DNA from: Mucor racemosus
Lineage: Eukaryota > Mucoromycota > Mucoromycetes > Mucorales > Mucoraceae
Direction of reading: 5' to 3'
Length of the DNA: 64,000 nucleotides
NCBI GenBank assembly: GCA_027405735.1
Contig: JAPEHQ010000004.1
Coordinates: 1,178,001-1,242,000 of the forward strand
Shown here: in pieces, positions 1-13,346 of the stretch
Layout: each line of letters starts with the position of its first letter
Numbering within the stretch: position 1 is the stretch's first letter
The notes under the pieces: model-generated
The model's database searches: none
Told to the model about the DNA's origin: nothing
What the model saw: only the letters and a program-made list of their open reading frames with translations
Position numbers and translations under genes: made by a program

Positions 1-573
1 AGGAGCAAAAAAGCTCCTGTCCAACGTTGAATTGACAACATTTATTTGGGTTTATTGGCCAATCAGTAGCAAGAAGAATTACTGCCGCATTTACCGAGGT
101 TTCATGATGGTTTCTGCAGCAATATAATAAATACACTCAAGAAATCAACTTTCTACATGTATAAATTCAAATAGAAATTGTGGGGTTTATATCTATTTGG
201 TTATTTATTGTATCTTGAAAAAATTGTGGGTGTATTCAATCTTTGACTCTTCATTTCAAACTTATTCAAGATAGTGCAGTTTTCAAGCAAAGAATTTTTT
301 TACGATGTTTTGATTGTGTATTACCTGTAAAAGTATAACATTCGATAAATAAATCAAATCTGTATATGATCGTATTTTTCTATATTAAAATTACTACATT
401 AATCTTTGAAAATGTGCAATAAACAATCAATACCAATATTTGGATCTATTACAGAATTCCCTAAATTTAAAAACTACCATACAAAGGTTTAACTAAAAAT
501 GTTTATTTTATTTAGTAGAATCATGATATGTTTGTAAGGGTAATGTTTTGATTATAATTTTGATGCATTGAGC
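1..573. other. Intergenic, AT-rich, no gene seen
   Basis: No ORF with coding character on either strand. It lies downstream of the minus-strand ABC transporter, so the part nearest 573 should hold that gene's 3' UTR and polyadenylation region. Nothing else is recognisable. Confidence 0.6.
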
Positions 574-3500
574 TTATTTCTTGCTCTTTCTCTTCTTGTT
601 CTTCTTACGACGGGATTTATTTGAAGTTTGAGGAGTAGATGTTGTTGTAGGAGAGGGCTTTTGATCTTGTTCTTCTTCAACAGGTGTCATAGAAATCTCT
701 CTATCTTTGATGATTTTGTTATCACTACTGCTGCTGCTTTCTGTAGTATCATCTTCCTCGGTTGAAGTAGTGGTATTTGCAGTGGTAGCAGTGGTATCAA
801 TCTTGAGTTCTTTTTTCTTTTCATTATTAGATTCAGCTGTTTCTTGTCTCAAATCGTCACTAGTAGAGGGTTCCTCTTGATTTGTGGTAGTACTTGACCC
901 TACTTCTTGAAGAATTTCTCTTTCCTTGGCAGCCTCTTCACTTTTGACAGGCTCCTTGCTGGGCTCTGTAAGAGTTACCTTGATAGGTTCTTCAGCAAAT
1001 AAAGATGTACCAGCTTCCTCCAAGAGCTTAGGTGTAACTGCGCCGCTAGCGGTTTGACTCAAATCATGATGATCATCTAATTGCTTTTGCCACATTTCAT
1101 AGTAGATACCTTCATTTTGTCCTGCTAATGCGCTTTGAATCAATGCTTCATGACTACCACTTTCAACGACCTTTCCATCTTTCACAACCAAAATCAAATC
1201 AGAGTTAACAATAGTAGACAAACGATGAGCAATGACCAATGTAGTGCGGTCCTTGGTCATGACAGATAAAGCTTCTTGAATGAAACGTTCAGTTGTAGTA
1301 TCCAAAGCACTGGTTGCTTCATCCAACAAGATAATAGGAGGGTTTTTCAAGATTGTTCTAGCAATTGCTACACGTTGTTTTTCACCACCACTGAGACGAA
1401 GACCACGCTCTCCTACCTTTGTCTCATAGCCATCAGGGAAAGATAAGATTTTATCATGAATTTGAGCTGCTTTAGCTGCACGATAAACATCTTCATCAGA
1501 AGCATCATTACGACCATAGCGAATGTTATACATAATTGTATCATTAAAGAGAACAGTATCTTGAGGTACAACACCAATATTTTGACGCAAAGAGCTTTGT
1601 TTTACTTGGCTAATGTCTTGTCCATCAATATAAATATGACCAGAATTGGGATCGTAGAAACGAAACAATAAACGCAAGATTGTGGATTTACCGCCACCAG
1701 AGGGACCAACCAAAGCAACAGTAGCACCTTTAGGAATATCAAATGACACACCGTTAAGGGCAGTTTGCCTATTATCATAAGCAAAGCAGACATTATCAAA
1801 CTTAACATGACCTTCTGTAACAGTAAGAGAACCAGCTCCTTCTGCGTCTTTAACAGTTTCTTCCACATCAAATAAATCAAACATTTTCTCCATATCAATA
1901 AAGTTTTGTTGAATCATACGATAATAGGTGCCAAAGAAATGCAATGGTGTATACAATTGCATCATATAAACATTGAAAGAGACGAAATCACCAGGAGTTA
2001 ACTTACCCAAAGAAACTTCATAAGCAAATAAGAGAGATCCTGCCAACAAACCACCAGTAATCACAGCGTTTTGAGCTAAATTAAGGACATTGAGTGACAC
2101 AGAGTTCTTGTAATCAGCCTTTTGGTATTCTACAATGGCATTATCATAACGTCTAACTTCAAATCCCTCAGCATTGTAGTATTTGACAGTTTCAAAGTTG
2201 AGTAAAGAATCAACAGCTTTAGTTCTAGCAAAGTTATCCAATTCATTCATCTTACGTCTGAAAGAGTTTCTCCATTCTGTCAATGTAATTGTAGTGTAAA
2301 GATAAAGAGACATTGTGATAAACACAATAATACCGAATGGCAATGAGAATTGAATGGAAAACACTACTACAGCAATCAAGATGTTGGCTAAAGCAGGGAA
2401 AATTTGAAAAACAATTTGCGACAAGAGTTGCACAATACTGTTGGTACCACGATCAACGATACGCAATACTTCACCAGTCTTACGATTGATGTGATAATGT
2501 AATGACAAACTATGTAAATGAGCAAATAATTTGACAGAGACCTCTCTGGTAGTGTATTGACCGATAGGAATCCATAACCAATTTTGCATTGCTTGAATAA
2601 GACCTGAAGCACCTTGCAAGAACTTGAAAGCGACATAAGCACAAACAGCAACCCAAGCAAATGTCCCTGGTTCTCTATTAAATTGATCTACTACTTTACC
2701 AATTTGCAATGGTGTATATACATTAATAGTTAAGCCCAAGAGCATAAGCAAGAAGCAAATGACTACCAAATTCTGCAATTTACGATCATTGTGAGGCCAA
2801 ATGTAAGGCATGACTTTTTTCATCTTGTTCCAGAAATCATGATATCCACTACGATTTTCATCTTTACTGGTACTGATCATTTCGTTATTACTGCTGTTTG
2901 TTGCACCATAATTAGCTCTGTTTGCAAGTAAAGGAGAAGTTTCAGAGTTTTGAATATGGCGTTTCGTTGTCATGAGCTGAATGAAAGATAATACAAAGAC
3001 GGATATTTCCATGAAATAGCGACCCACAAAAATACCCAAGAATATATAGTCGTATGTAGTGATGATGGTTCCTATTACATTAATTAGTATCAAACTTCCT
3101 TTTCAAATATATATGAAAAAATTTACCTGGTCTTGGCTTATAAATCCCAACTGTCCATAACCAACCAATAATTGTTTCACCCATTGTAGCCAAAGCAAAG
3201 AAAGTATATTGTAACCAGTACCATTTGGAGAATTTATGAGATTCATCCATAAGACATAATAAACTGACAGCCCATGCAAGCCATGAAACACCAATGTAAT
3301 ATACCAAAATAGTTGATAAATCTCCCTGTAAAAATACTTGAGCTACAACTACAGCAGTATCTAACAAATAGGACATTGTTATCAGACAGCACATATAAAC
3401 AATTAGCTTGGAAAGTGGTGATAAACGTCTATCAGGTGATACAAGAGGGCTTGATATGTCCTGCCAAGGTACTTGCTTTGTATGTAAATAGCGACAGAGG

Positions 3501-3622
3501 CCAATTACACCTACAAATGTTAATAGACATGTAGGTGTGAAGAAGAAGGGCGTTGTGTAAGAGAATCCATTTATGTACGGAGGAAAAGGATAAAATCCTT
3601 CTCGAAGTGTAGCCGCTGACAT
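574..3622 (-). CDS. HMT1-type vacuolar ABC half-transporter
   Basis: Two exons: 3622..3127 and 3071..574. The intron has GT at 3126 and AG at 3072, with a TACTAAT branch site. The product is about 997 aa. The N-terminal exon encodes a hydrophobic multi-span region (TMD0-like) found in HMT1/ABCB6-type half-transporters. A six-helix ABC transmembrane domain follows, then one nucleotide-binding domain: Walker A GPSGGGKST near residue 621, signature LSGGEKQR, Walker B IILLDEATSALD and an H-loop in IAHRLST. The family exports metal-thiol or phytochelatin/glutathione conjugates into the vacuole; the substrate here is inferred. The C-terminal ~150 residues are acidic, Ser/Thr-rich low complexity ending in a Lys/Arg-rich tail, longer than in yeast homologues. 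An upstream in-frame ATG at 3694 would add 24 residues; I chose 3622 because the hydrophobic domain begins shortly after it. Confidence 0.9.
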
Positions 3623-4042
3623 TGTTGCTGCCGTTTTGTGTTGAATGAGCTTTTCTACAATAAAAGAAACAAGAAGAAACTTTTTTTTCCACATTTCGAA
3701 GTCTTTTGTGTACAGAACAAGACCTCATTACTAGTCACGAGAGCCAATGAATGAAAGGGTTTTTTGATTTCGGTTTTCTACATGGTTTTCAGAAATGTTT
3801 CGAAATTTCTCGGCCAATAATGGATTGATTTCCGCCAGATTTTAAAGAGTTGCACCTTTCCTCTATGACAATTCATATCTGTCCTAAAATGAAAAGGTTA
3901 ATACCATAGTGTAAGCGTATTGACCTAATGTTCATGTAACATTGACCTAAATTGACCTGAAATTCATAGTAAAATTGATTGTAAAATGGTTCCATATGAT
4001 TGAAGTATTGTTTTTTTGTATTCTTAAAATAGATCTAGTTGC
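3623..4042. other. Upstream region of the ABC transporter
   Basis: Presumed promoter and 5' UTR of the minus-strand ABC gene. No clear regulatory motif. A short imperfect duplication of a 'ttgacctaa' motif occurs around 3920-3960. Confidence 0.4.
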
Positions 4043-5235
4043 CCACAATTTCATATTTTTTGTTTTAGCAAAAAATACTGATTTTTCACCGAGAAAATCA
4101 TAATCATAGCTCATAGTTTAACTGTTTAACTCGTAGCTTATGATAACTGGGTTCCAAAATTTATTTTAAAAAATGGACGAAAAATGATGAAAAAAACAAA
4201 ATCGTTTAATTGCTCATGAACTGCAAAGTAAGTCGACCTAGAATACTAAATAGTTTTTGTACAGTTTTAAATTCTGCATTCATTTAAATAAAATTCAGAC
4301 AAACATTTTACATTAAATTTTGCGTAAAATGCAATTAAAATTTTGGAGGTTTTTGAAGATACACATCACTTTTCATAAGCATATATTAAATATAACTAAT
4401 TTAAATGATGCGCACAAACATTATCTATCGATCGAGCTATTGCGGAATTTTCTAGCTGCATTTTTTGTAGAGAAAACAAGGTTTTTGTCAAGATTTTTTT
4501 GAGATTCAGAATTTGGGATGAGGGTATACAAGGGGAAAATGGAGGCTAGAAATGAAGATATCTTTTTGTACACATTTTTGAGGGTATCTCCATGAAAAAT
4601 CAATATTTTGAAAAACTCTAAATTGGGTCCAAGAGAGCTTAACGAGCTTAATGATATGAATGTAAAAAAAGTGTTGCTCAATTTAACCAATATTTTAAAA
4701 CCTACTATAGAAATGTCAAAAAAATGAAAAAAAAATAAAAGTGCTCAGAATTTTTTTATATTAAACTATGTTATAGAGCACTTTAAAACAAGTAAGTTTT
4801 ATTATTAGAAAGTGTTAGCATAGCTTATTTTTTTCTAGAGATATGAAGCCTCAAAGTTTTCAATCCTTTAGCAGTGAAATACGCGTAAAAATCTGAAACA
4901 TTAGCACTTAAAAATTAATACCAACTGCAAAAAATAGGATATTTCTAGATACTCATTTTTGAATTAAAGTTGATCATCTCAGGTACATTGGCATATAATG
5001 TTTTCTTGGTATTATTTAGTGAAAAAAAAAGTTGAGCAGGGATGAAAAATGAGACCCAGTTTTCAAGGAAAAAGCAGTAAATTTTACGCGTTTTTGAATC
5101 TTTCGTGAGATATAAAATAAATTTAGGAATAGGTAGCTTAGTTTAGCCAATTCATATCTGTTTAACAGTATCTAAGGCATATCTTAGCAGCATTTAGTAT
5201 GAGATTAATTATAGAAAAGAGGACACGCTCCGATT
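4043..5235 (+). repeat. Dispersed repeat R1, copy A
   Basis: This AT-rich non-coding segment recurs at 32684-33020 (same orientation) and 33480-34566 (inverted). Shared landmarks are the start 'catattttttgtttt.gcaaaaaata', the block 'aactgcaaagtaagtcgacc', and the block 'ttacgcgtttttga.tctttcgtgagat' near 5090. The last part (about 5160-5235) also resembles 54035-54120. No transposase is encoded. The small ORFs shared by copies differ mainly at amino-acid-changing positions, so they are not conserved proteins. The exact ends and element class are unknown. Confidence 0.75.
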
Positions 5236-5582
5236 TTGAAAACTGGCAACTTTATACAAAGCAGAGGAAAATGACAGATTTTGGATTTAAACAACTAAAA
5301 ATAACTCGTAAAAGCTTATACTTGACAAACTGGTGGATGTTTGTAAGGCCTACATACATGTGTAATCTTGAACTTATTTAAATTAAATTCTGATCGAAAA
5401 ACGCTCAATTTTTATATCAGGCTATTCAAAATTAACGAAATTACAATTGATAGATAGCTCTACACAATGTCCATTTAAAATATTTTTTCCAAATTAAAAC
5501 ATGCAAAATATTACATATAATGGAGAGAAAAATTTATTCTAACGAGTATTAATCATCTAATTATGGATAAATAGCACGATTA
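5236..5582. other. Intergenic, AT-rich
   Basis: No coding signal. The right end should contain the 3' UTR of the minus-strand MFS gene. Confidence 0.5.
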
Positions 5583-7656
5583 CTAGAATCGAGTGAAGAA
5601 ACCTTTAGTCAATCTTATTTTAAGAATGACCAAAATAATGCCACCAACAAGGTAAGCAATGCCAGTAAACATTTTATAAACAAAATAAGGTTCAGCATGA
5701 GCACTAGACTCGATGGCACTGGCAATACTAATACCAAAGATAGAAATGATGTTAAACATTAACAACATAGACACTGCTGTAGGATATTGAGCAGATGTGA
5801 CAATTGCTGCGGTAATAGGTGTCACTACATGAATAAATAAATAAATTAGTGCACAGAATCAATGGTAAAATGCCCAGCAAACAACTTACTCATAGCAAAA
5901 TAAGAACCACAAAAAAGACCAAACAAGACAGAAAAAGCAACAAGTACAGCATAAGTATTAGCAAAGTTCCATACAAGCAAAGAGCTTAAAGCAGAACCAA
6001 AAGTAAAAATGATATCAGCATTCAATCTACCAATGCGATCGCCAATAAATCTAATTTATGAATAAAGTTAATAATCACATCAAGAAAAAGACTATACAAC
6101 ATACCCAACCAACATACGACCAACAAAGTTAGCAGCAGACATGATAGCAATTAAAGTTGAACCTTCTGTGGGTGTGAATCCCAAATGTGTGGCATTTGAA
6201 GGAACAAAGAAATAAGGAATGAAATACCCCATCAAACCAATTACAGAGCCACAGGTCCAAAGCATAAAGTTAACATCTTTTAATACACTTAATTGGAAAA
6301 TAGCTTTCAATGAACGTTCGCCCTTCTTCTTTTTAGAGGGGTTCTTGTCCTTAATAAAGATACAAGCGATAATATCACAGGCCAAACAAATGAAACCTAA
6401 AATACGGAAGGTCCATGCAATGCCAATACTATTATTAGTGGCTGAAATGATAAAAGGTAATACAAGACCACCAATTCCGGAGCCACCGGAAGCAAGACCT
6501 AGTGCAAGACCTCTTCTTTTATTGAACCACAAAGGAGCAGTTCTCATAGCAGTCTATTTAAAAAGGTGAATAAAAAAAATGCTTTCGTATATATATATAT
6601 GAATTTGCCAAATTATTATTACCACATAAAGAAAAGATGCACCAGCACCAAACATAACACCTTGAGTAAGATAAAGATGCCAAATTTCAGTACTAAAACT
6701 AGCCAACTCAAGACCTAACGTAGCTAAAATGGTACCAATAATCAAAACCACCTTTGAACCAAATCGAGAAGCAATGATTTGAGATAAAGGGCCCATTAAA
6801 TTAACGCAGACTTCTAAAATTGTACCGACAAAACTCAATTGAAATTGTGAATTGGGAACGCGATCTCGAAACATGTTCACATCCAAGTAATCCTGCAAAA
6901 TACCTGCAGTTTTAAAGACAAGTGTAAATATGAGAAATCAAGATAAATTTTTAAAGAATTATGAATCCGCTTACCCCTTTTAGAGAGAGAAAAAAAAAGT
7001 AGAACAAGAAATGTTAGTAAAACTTATTCGTATCTAAAAAAGCTGCGTGGGAGAAGGGAAATACACGGAGACTTTTATGAGATTGTATTCCCTTCTCGTT
7101 ATCCAACTACAAGAATTTGATCAAATGTGCCAATATATAAAAAAAGGAAAAAAGAAAAGTCTCGTATATATTTGAATGCATCAACTTACCAGCATGAAGC
7201 AGTGCCAAAACTAGTAACTTGGACCATGAATGTCCCGAGAATCACAAGCCAACCATAACCACCATCTATGTCTGTATCTTGTTCGATACCAGGCATAGAT
7301 GTTTGTTTGTTGACTCCATTTTCGGGATCATCGCATTTGAATTCTAATATGTAGATGAAAATAAAAAAGATAAAAAAAGGTTAGACGTCTTCGTTCTCAT
7401 TGCACACAGTAATAAATCTATATTAAATGAGGGTATCGAGGGTATACTTACGGTATTCATGGTCAGTTTTTACGGCATTGTTATTGGCATATACTTCATC
7501 TGGTAGAATTGTAGGCACAGAAGCTTGTTTCTCAGTAATCGAAGATGAAATGCTTCTGGAAGAAAAAGAAGTAGAACGAGCAGCAGAAGCATGTTCATCT
7601 TGCATCTCATCTTGCATAATCATAACAGCAGGTGTAATATTGTGAATTGAAGACAT
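5583..7656 (-). CDS. MFS monocarboxylate-transporter-like protein
   Basis: Spliced gene read on the minus strand. Exons: 7656..7452, 7343..7190, 6976..6975 (candidate 2-nt microexon), 6903..6623, 6553..6105, 6050..5890, 5824..5583. The product is about 497 aa. After a ~70-residue Ser-rich cytosolic N-terminus comes the MCT signature DGGYGWLV. The protein then runs through about 12 membrane spans, including the KRRGLALG loop motif and a GDRIGRLN motif in the second half. The family (MCT/SLC16, fungal MCH-like) carries monocarboxylates or related solutes across plasma or organelle membranes; substrate unknown. Every splice site used is GT-AG. Joining exon 2 directly to the 6903 exon puts the downstream frame wrong. 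Two bases (GG) flanked by AG and GTAAGC inside the intervening sequence restore Trp-Gly before the ILQDYL segment. An assembly indel is the alternative. Confidence 0.87.
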
Positions 7657-7676
7657 AATATTTTGATTTTGATTGA

Positions 7677-7709
7677 AAAAGAAAAAGAAAAAGAAAAAGA
7701 AAAAAGGAA
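7677..7709. repeat. (GAAAAA)n microsatellite
   Basis: Five or so copies of a gaaaaa unit. On the minus strand this is a C/T-rich tract in the presumed 5' UTR or promoter of the MFS transporter gene, a common arrangement upstream of fungal start codons. Confidence 0.85.
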
Positions 7710-10668
7710 AATAGATGCTTTGGTTTCTAGCTTATAATTTTAGATCAAATCTACTTTTTTCTGTGAAACATGGGAATTGAAGGAATTCTGGGTTCAACGT
7801 TAAAAAAAGAAACTTCCAGGGTGGGAAATTTCTTTAGTCATTGATGTTATACCAGGTAGTTCTATGAATTATAAACATTTGGAGTAGGTTAAAATTTTTC
7901 AAATATCAATATCAAATATCTCCTTGTAAATTTGGATTTATTTGGATCCAAGTTTCATAATAACATATGTTCACTCCTTCAACCAATGTATTTTCATTGC
8001 CGAAATTTGAATCTCAATATCCGTTTGTTATACGATGTTATATCCCCATCACAGATAGTTTGAGCTTGTAGGAAATTCTGCAAAGAAAAATAATAGCTAA
8101 AATTTTTGTTTTAGTAATTGTGGATCATCAGGATTTTTTTGACGTTCATGTTTGTTGGACTTAATAATTAGATATGTAGTTGCTGGCTTTATCTTAAATG
8201 GCAACGTATCAACCTTTTTTTTTTTTTTTTTACGAATTTATTTATGCTGCCATTATAGTGTATCATAACATCTTCTATCTATATTTCAGTTTGTTATACA
8301 TGTTAATTAATTCATCAATTCATAAAACAAATCATGCGCATCAACTATAACTTTATTCAAGTTGTTTGGAAAACGTTTTGGATGTGTGAACATTGTAACA
8401 TCCAAATCATGTTCTCGTAAAAGATGCTAATATCAAAAGATACAACCTTTCTCGGCATGTTTTTTGAACTAGTGCCATAAATAGAATTTATTAAATTTAG
8501 AACTAAAAAATCAGAGAAAAAAGAGTTCCTGTATCTAATTGACTAATTCTTATATAATATCAAGGTGTACAATTCGTATATAGTATTTAATCGTACAACT
8601 CTTTCGACCAATTCATCGTAAAGAGAAAGATCAATGTAAAATATACAATGATATCGGGATTTGAATTTTATGAATAGCATGGCCGCATTTTAGAATCAGT
8701 TTGACATTTTCGAAAAAAAATTAAGCTTTGAAGAATTTGTGCTACCCGAATTTACTAATTAAACTCAAACGCCATAATAACAAAACATGTGTAATTTGAT
8801 ATGCTCTATATGGTGAGATTTTATTTTTGTGTGTTTTCAACACAAAATCATTTTTTACTTTTGATAAACTACGATTTTAGTTTTTTTGCAGAATGGCAAA
8901 AAAATCGGCCTGCTGGCTCAAAATAAACATTGCCATCGAAAAGAGATGATTATTTGAGACTTATAATTCCAATAATTAGCTTAGTAAAAAGTTGCATTTT
9001 CGCGATGAAAAATTGAATTTTGTGAAAATTGAGATTTTGGACGAGGGATGGTAAGGCAAAAATCGAGTTGAAATAATAACATGAAAAAAATTGCAAAAAT
9101 GGTTTAAAGCGAGTCTATTGAGCTTTGGCATTTGTTTGGTACCATTTAAAGAGTTAAATATGACCGCAAACTAAAAATAATCAACATTTAAAGTGCTTCG
9201 ACAGGCCAATTTTGCTATATTTTTGATATTTAATACGCATTATCTATTTTCCAAGTAGCTATACATGTATTTAATGATTCAATCTTGCATCTTTTGACAT
9301 TTTACATCTAGCATCTGATAAAAAAAAGTAGTACATCGGCCAAAACTACTGTGTTCAAGCTCAATAAACATTATTTAATTGGACCAAGTCTTGCGCTTAA
9401 AACAAAATAATTATCCATTTTAGGTTATTCCATTAGTCCCGTAAAATTGAAACATATACAGATACCTTTTGAAAATTTATAACATCTATATTAAAGATTA
9501 TTATTGGATTAAAGGACCCCATCCATTAGGCAATAATAGGCCAGATATTCACTTGCATATTGGTCGATAAGTAAATTATGTATCTTTTAATAATGTATTA
9601 GCCTTGGATCACAAATCATATAAAATATATATAATTACTCCAATGTAAGCTATAAATGAATACTTGAATCATTACACATGTAAATGCGTAATTTACATAA
9701 AAAAACACGTCTAGTGGATGAAAGATCCGAAGAAATAGTCTCGACCATAGGGTATCCATCTCTCTTGGCTCCTTGGCAAGCATTATCTTGTGAAAAATTT
9801 AAATATCGATAAGATTGACGTATTTTGTATTCGATCTCCCAGTAATAGATTGGCATATGTTGATTGTGTACTACAACAATTGCAACAATGAATCCAAACT
9901 TTTCAAATAACGGCGTTTGAATGAATAAATATGACACCATTATATCAAACTCTAATCAAACCCTTAAATTCTGATTTATTTTACGATAAATTAAAATACG
10001 GGCATACTTTTGACATGTTGGACAATCATATATTTGTATTACATTTACATCGCGTACTATTCTGTCATTTTAAAACAATTGTTTGAAAAAAAAAAATGGA
10101 GTTTGGGAAATCTCAACACCACCAACGTTTTTTTTTAAATAAATTCAAGATCTTTAGCCCCAAGAAATATATAAACCATGTAGAAATAACACTCATGTAT
10201 TTTTAGGATTATGCAGATGCACATGCAATAAAGATAACAGAATCTGATATTAAATAACCTTAAATAAGTGCTATTTTTCATATGATTTTTCTTTGTTTTT
10301 TTTAAAAAAAAAAAAAAAACTGGTCTAATGGCTCGGGATCCACATTTATTGAAGGTTTGTAATCAACCAGCAACAGTCATCTCTCGCCCAAAGGGAAGCG
10401 AGGTGCACGTATACATGAGAAAGGCAAAATAATATTCGTAAATGTACGTAAGCCAAATCTAAATTGGTCATCACAAACAAATCCAGTAACAGATCAGTAT
10501 TTACAAGTGGTAATATTCATGTTATAAAAGTATAAATTTTTTGCTAATTAACACATTTGTCAAGTGGCACTAACTGATAAACATGCATAAGAAATACAAA
10601 CTCAAAAATTACAATTCATATGAAAGTACTACACAACATTTTGGTTATATTTTATATAGTATGATTCC

Positions 10669-10670
<2 letters not shown>

Positions 10671-10704
<34 letters not shown>
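10671..10704. repeat. Poly(A) run of 34
   Basis: Uninterrupted run of 34 A. It could be the tail of an old retroposed sequence, but no flanking target duplication was found by eye. Confidence 0.9.
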
Positions 10705-10706
<2 letters not shown>

Positions 10707-11103
10707 GCCATGTTGAAACAGATGATCGTCCATGATTGGGCCAAAAGTATCAACTTACAAATCATAGCATGTTTGTTGTCACCTATTTGTATGATAATAG
10801 TTGATCTGTTTACTAGCAGGCCTAGGCTTTTTTGATAATATTACTATTTTTATAAGATTACTATTCTAAAACATTGCATTTAGCCTATTGGCCTTGTTTA
10901 CGATCAGAAAACTTGGTTATTCGGTTGGCTAAAATTTTTTGCTTACCGTAGCACTATTTGGGACGAAACCTGGGCATTTTAGAACCAATTAACCGTCATT
11001 AGAGAGACATTTAGTAGATAAAAAAAATCTTCTCATCTCATCTAGTTCTTGCTCTCTCTCTTTATCTACCTTTTTAAAAATAAACGTATATTAAATTGAT
11101 ACG

Positions 11104-13346
11104 ATGCAGACAATGCAACAACATGAAAGCGAAATAAAAGGCCAACATCGGCCAAATTTATCGATAAACACTTCATTTAATAAAAAGAAAAAAGGATGGC
11201 ACCAATTATTCTCACATCACAACAACAATAAAACTACTATTGCTACTGCTGATGTCAACAATCGAGATCCACCAACAAAGCGTAATAGCTTACCTACGCC
11301 ACCGCCTCCTCCTCTATCATCAACATCGCAATTACATCATCATTCAACATCTATTAGTTTAGCTCCATTATTACTAAGAAAAACTGCAAGCCCAACAACT
11401 AGTAGTAGTAATAGTAGTACTGAAAATTTGACTGATGATTCCACCAGTGTTCAAAGTGCACCATCACCCTTCAAAAAGTTCCATTTACCTTCTTTCCATA
11501 AAAGAAATAATTCACATCACAACTTATCTTCATCCACTATCACCTCACCAATAATTGCAGAAGAAGAAGAGCATTATACACCACATGCACCTGAACATAT
11601 CATGCCAACGCTTGTAGATTGGTCTCCTGAAGCACCTGTATCTCCACCACCTTGGGAACTCAATGATCCCAAATCAATTCACCATCGACACCATCCCAAG
11701 AAACGACATTCCTTGAGCAATCATAATTTTTACGAGGATTTTCGTCGAGCAAGCAGTATTAGTAGTAGTGGTAGTAGCATTCCTATTGGAGATTACTATT
11801 CTGATTCAGAAGCAAATAGCAATATCATCAAGCCATTACAACGAAGTCCATCAGATTCAACGGATCGCAATTCTGATGTTACACTCATTGGTTTGACATC
11901 TATTCCTAGTACTTCAAGTGCCGATGACAATTCTGCCGCTGCAGCTTTGCGCATTAGACGTCGTTCAAGTTGTCCCAATTACGATACACTATCCATGAGC
12001 AGTACCAGTACTTCTTCTTCTAAAACATTAATCGAGAATGACATTATAACAATTACTGAACAACATACTCGACACATGTCTGTTTTGAAGAAATATACAC
12101 ATCCTATTGACAAAAAGCCTGCTTTCAAGACGTGTCAAAAGGCAAAAGCTCGTGCAGCAGAAGCAGCTGTTAATGGTGAAGTTTTGCATTCAAATTCACT
12201 CTATTCCTCATTTTGTGATGATAGCCTCAAGTACTTGTATATACCTAATGTATTTGATCCTGTTACAAAAGAACCTATTTTGGAATTTGCTGTCATCAAG
12301 CCAAGAAAATATCAACTTCACCGTAAAACTAGCTGGAAGCGCGAAGCAAAAGCTTTAATGACATGGCATCATACATTGGAAGAACAAATTCATAAACCAC
12401 CTACTATTAGTTCTGGATTTTTGAAAGATTTAGTAAATTTATTTACTTATCATACTAATTAAACGTTTCACTAATGAGCTTATTATTATAGTCCACTGAT
12501 AAACTCGAAAGATATCAACTCACTCGTAGGTTTATTTTACGAGAATTCTTTACTACAGAAGTTAATTTCTGGAATCAATTGTATTACACAAAAATTGTAA
12601 GTTAATTTTAGAAATGTCACAAATGATTATTAACAATTTATTCCATTAGATCTTTTACGATGCCTTGGTTTATTCATTAAATAAAGAATCTACATTTGCT
12701 AAAGAAGAAGACGCAGATATATTTGCCAACCTATTCGATTTGATGCAATTCTCGGCGAAACTGATCAACCGTCTCCGTCATTTTCAATTGAGATATGCAA
12801 AAGGAGTTTCTACTATTCCGCAACCCTCGGCTGAAAATGATGACACATGTAGCAACATTGATTGTAACAATTTACAATTAGGCAGTGTTGTTGTAGATAT
12901 GGCCGAAGATCTCGTTGTATTTTTACGTTGTGCTTTAGATTACAAAGGCAATCGAAAGCATTTGGACAATACTGAACATCGGGAAGGATATGTCCAATAC
13001 CGACAGGTATGTAACCCAGATTACTCATTTTTAGGTCGGATGACTAACTCTACATTTATAGCGATTACAAACCAGAAAAGAAACTAGTCAATTCTCAATG
13101 CAAGATTATTTGATTATTCCCGTTCAACGTGTTGCTCGTTATGGATTATTGCTTGCGGGTAAATTTGTCTTTTTGTTGTACAATTTATATCATTTTTTTA
13201 ACTAATTTCAATTGTTGTAAAAAATAGATCTATTGAAACACACACAACCAACTCATTCAGATTATAACAATTTGATCAAAGCACATCAAATTGTTACAAG
13301 TCTTGCTTCTGCCATGAATTCTGTTCAAAAGAAAAAGAAGGCTTGA
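11104..13346 (+). CDS. RhoGEF (DH domain) protein
   Basis: Five exons: 11104..12432, 12492..12596, 12650..13006, 13062..13158, 13228..13346, all with GT-AG introns of 53-69 nt. They encode about 668 aa. The first ~370 residues are low-complexity (Ser, Thr, His, Asn, Pro-rich) with several RRxSS-like patches that could be phosphorylation sites. The C-terminal ~225 residues form a Dbl-homology domain. It begins DKLERYQLTRRFILREFFTTE and contains the hallmark segment YLIIPVQRVARYGLLLADLLKHT, assembled across the last intron. DH domains catalyse GDP-GTP exchange on Rho-family GTPases, controlling actin and polarity. The protein stops right after the DH domain (QKKKKA), so no PH domain follows, unlike most Dbl GEFs. 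Confidence 0.9.

Larger units (their letters stand above)
7657..11103. other. Gene-poor intergenic stretch
   Basis: About 3.4 kb without a convincing gene. It contains an A/G-rich hexamer tract just upstream of the MFS start (7677-7709), a T-run near 8217-8231, AT-rich sequence around 8700-9470 reminiscent of R1-type repeats, and long A-runs near 10300-10320 and 10671-10704. An isolated 96-codon minus ORF (9650-9940) has no family resemblance and was not called. Confidence 0.5.

Noticed and set aside
4421..4690. ORF shared by R1 copies (also 33935-34159)
   Set aside because: Both copies translate to similar peptides, but most differences change amino acids, and the ORF lies in a non-coding dispersed repeat. 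Similarity is explained by DNA homology.
9650..9940. 96-codon minus-strand ORF
   Set aside because: No family resemblance, no splice partners and AT-driven composition; could be chance.
10321..10420. tRNA-like 'tggtctaatggctcgg' after an A-run
   Set aside because: No B box or cloverleaf could be built.
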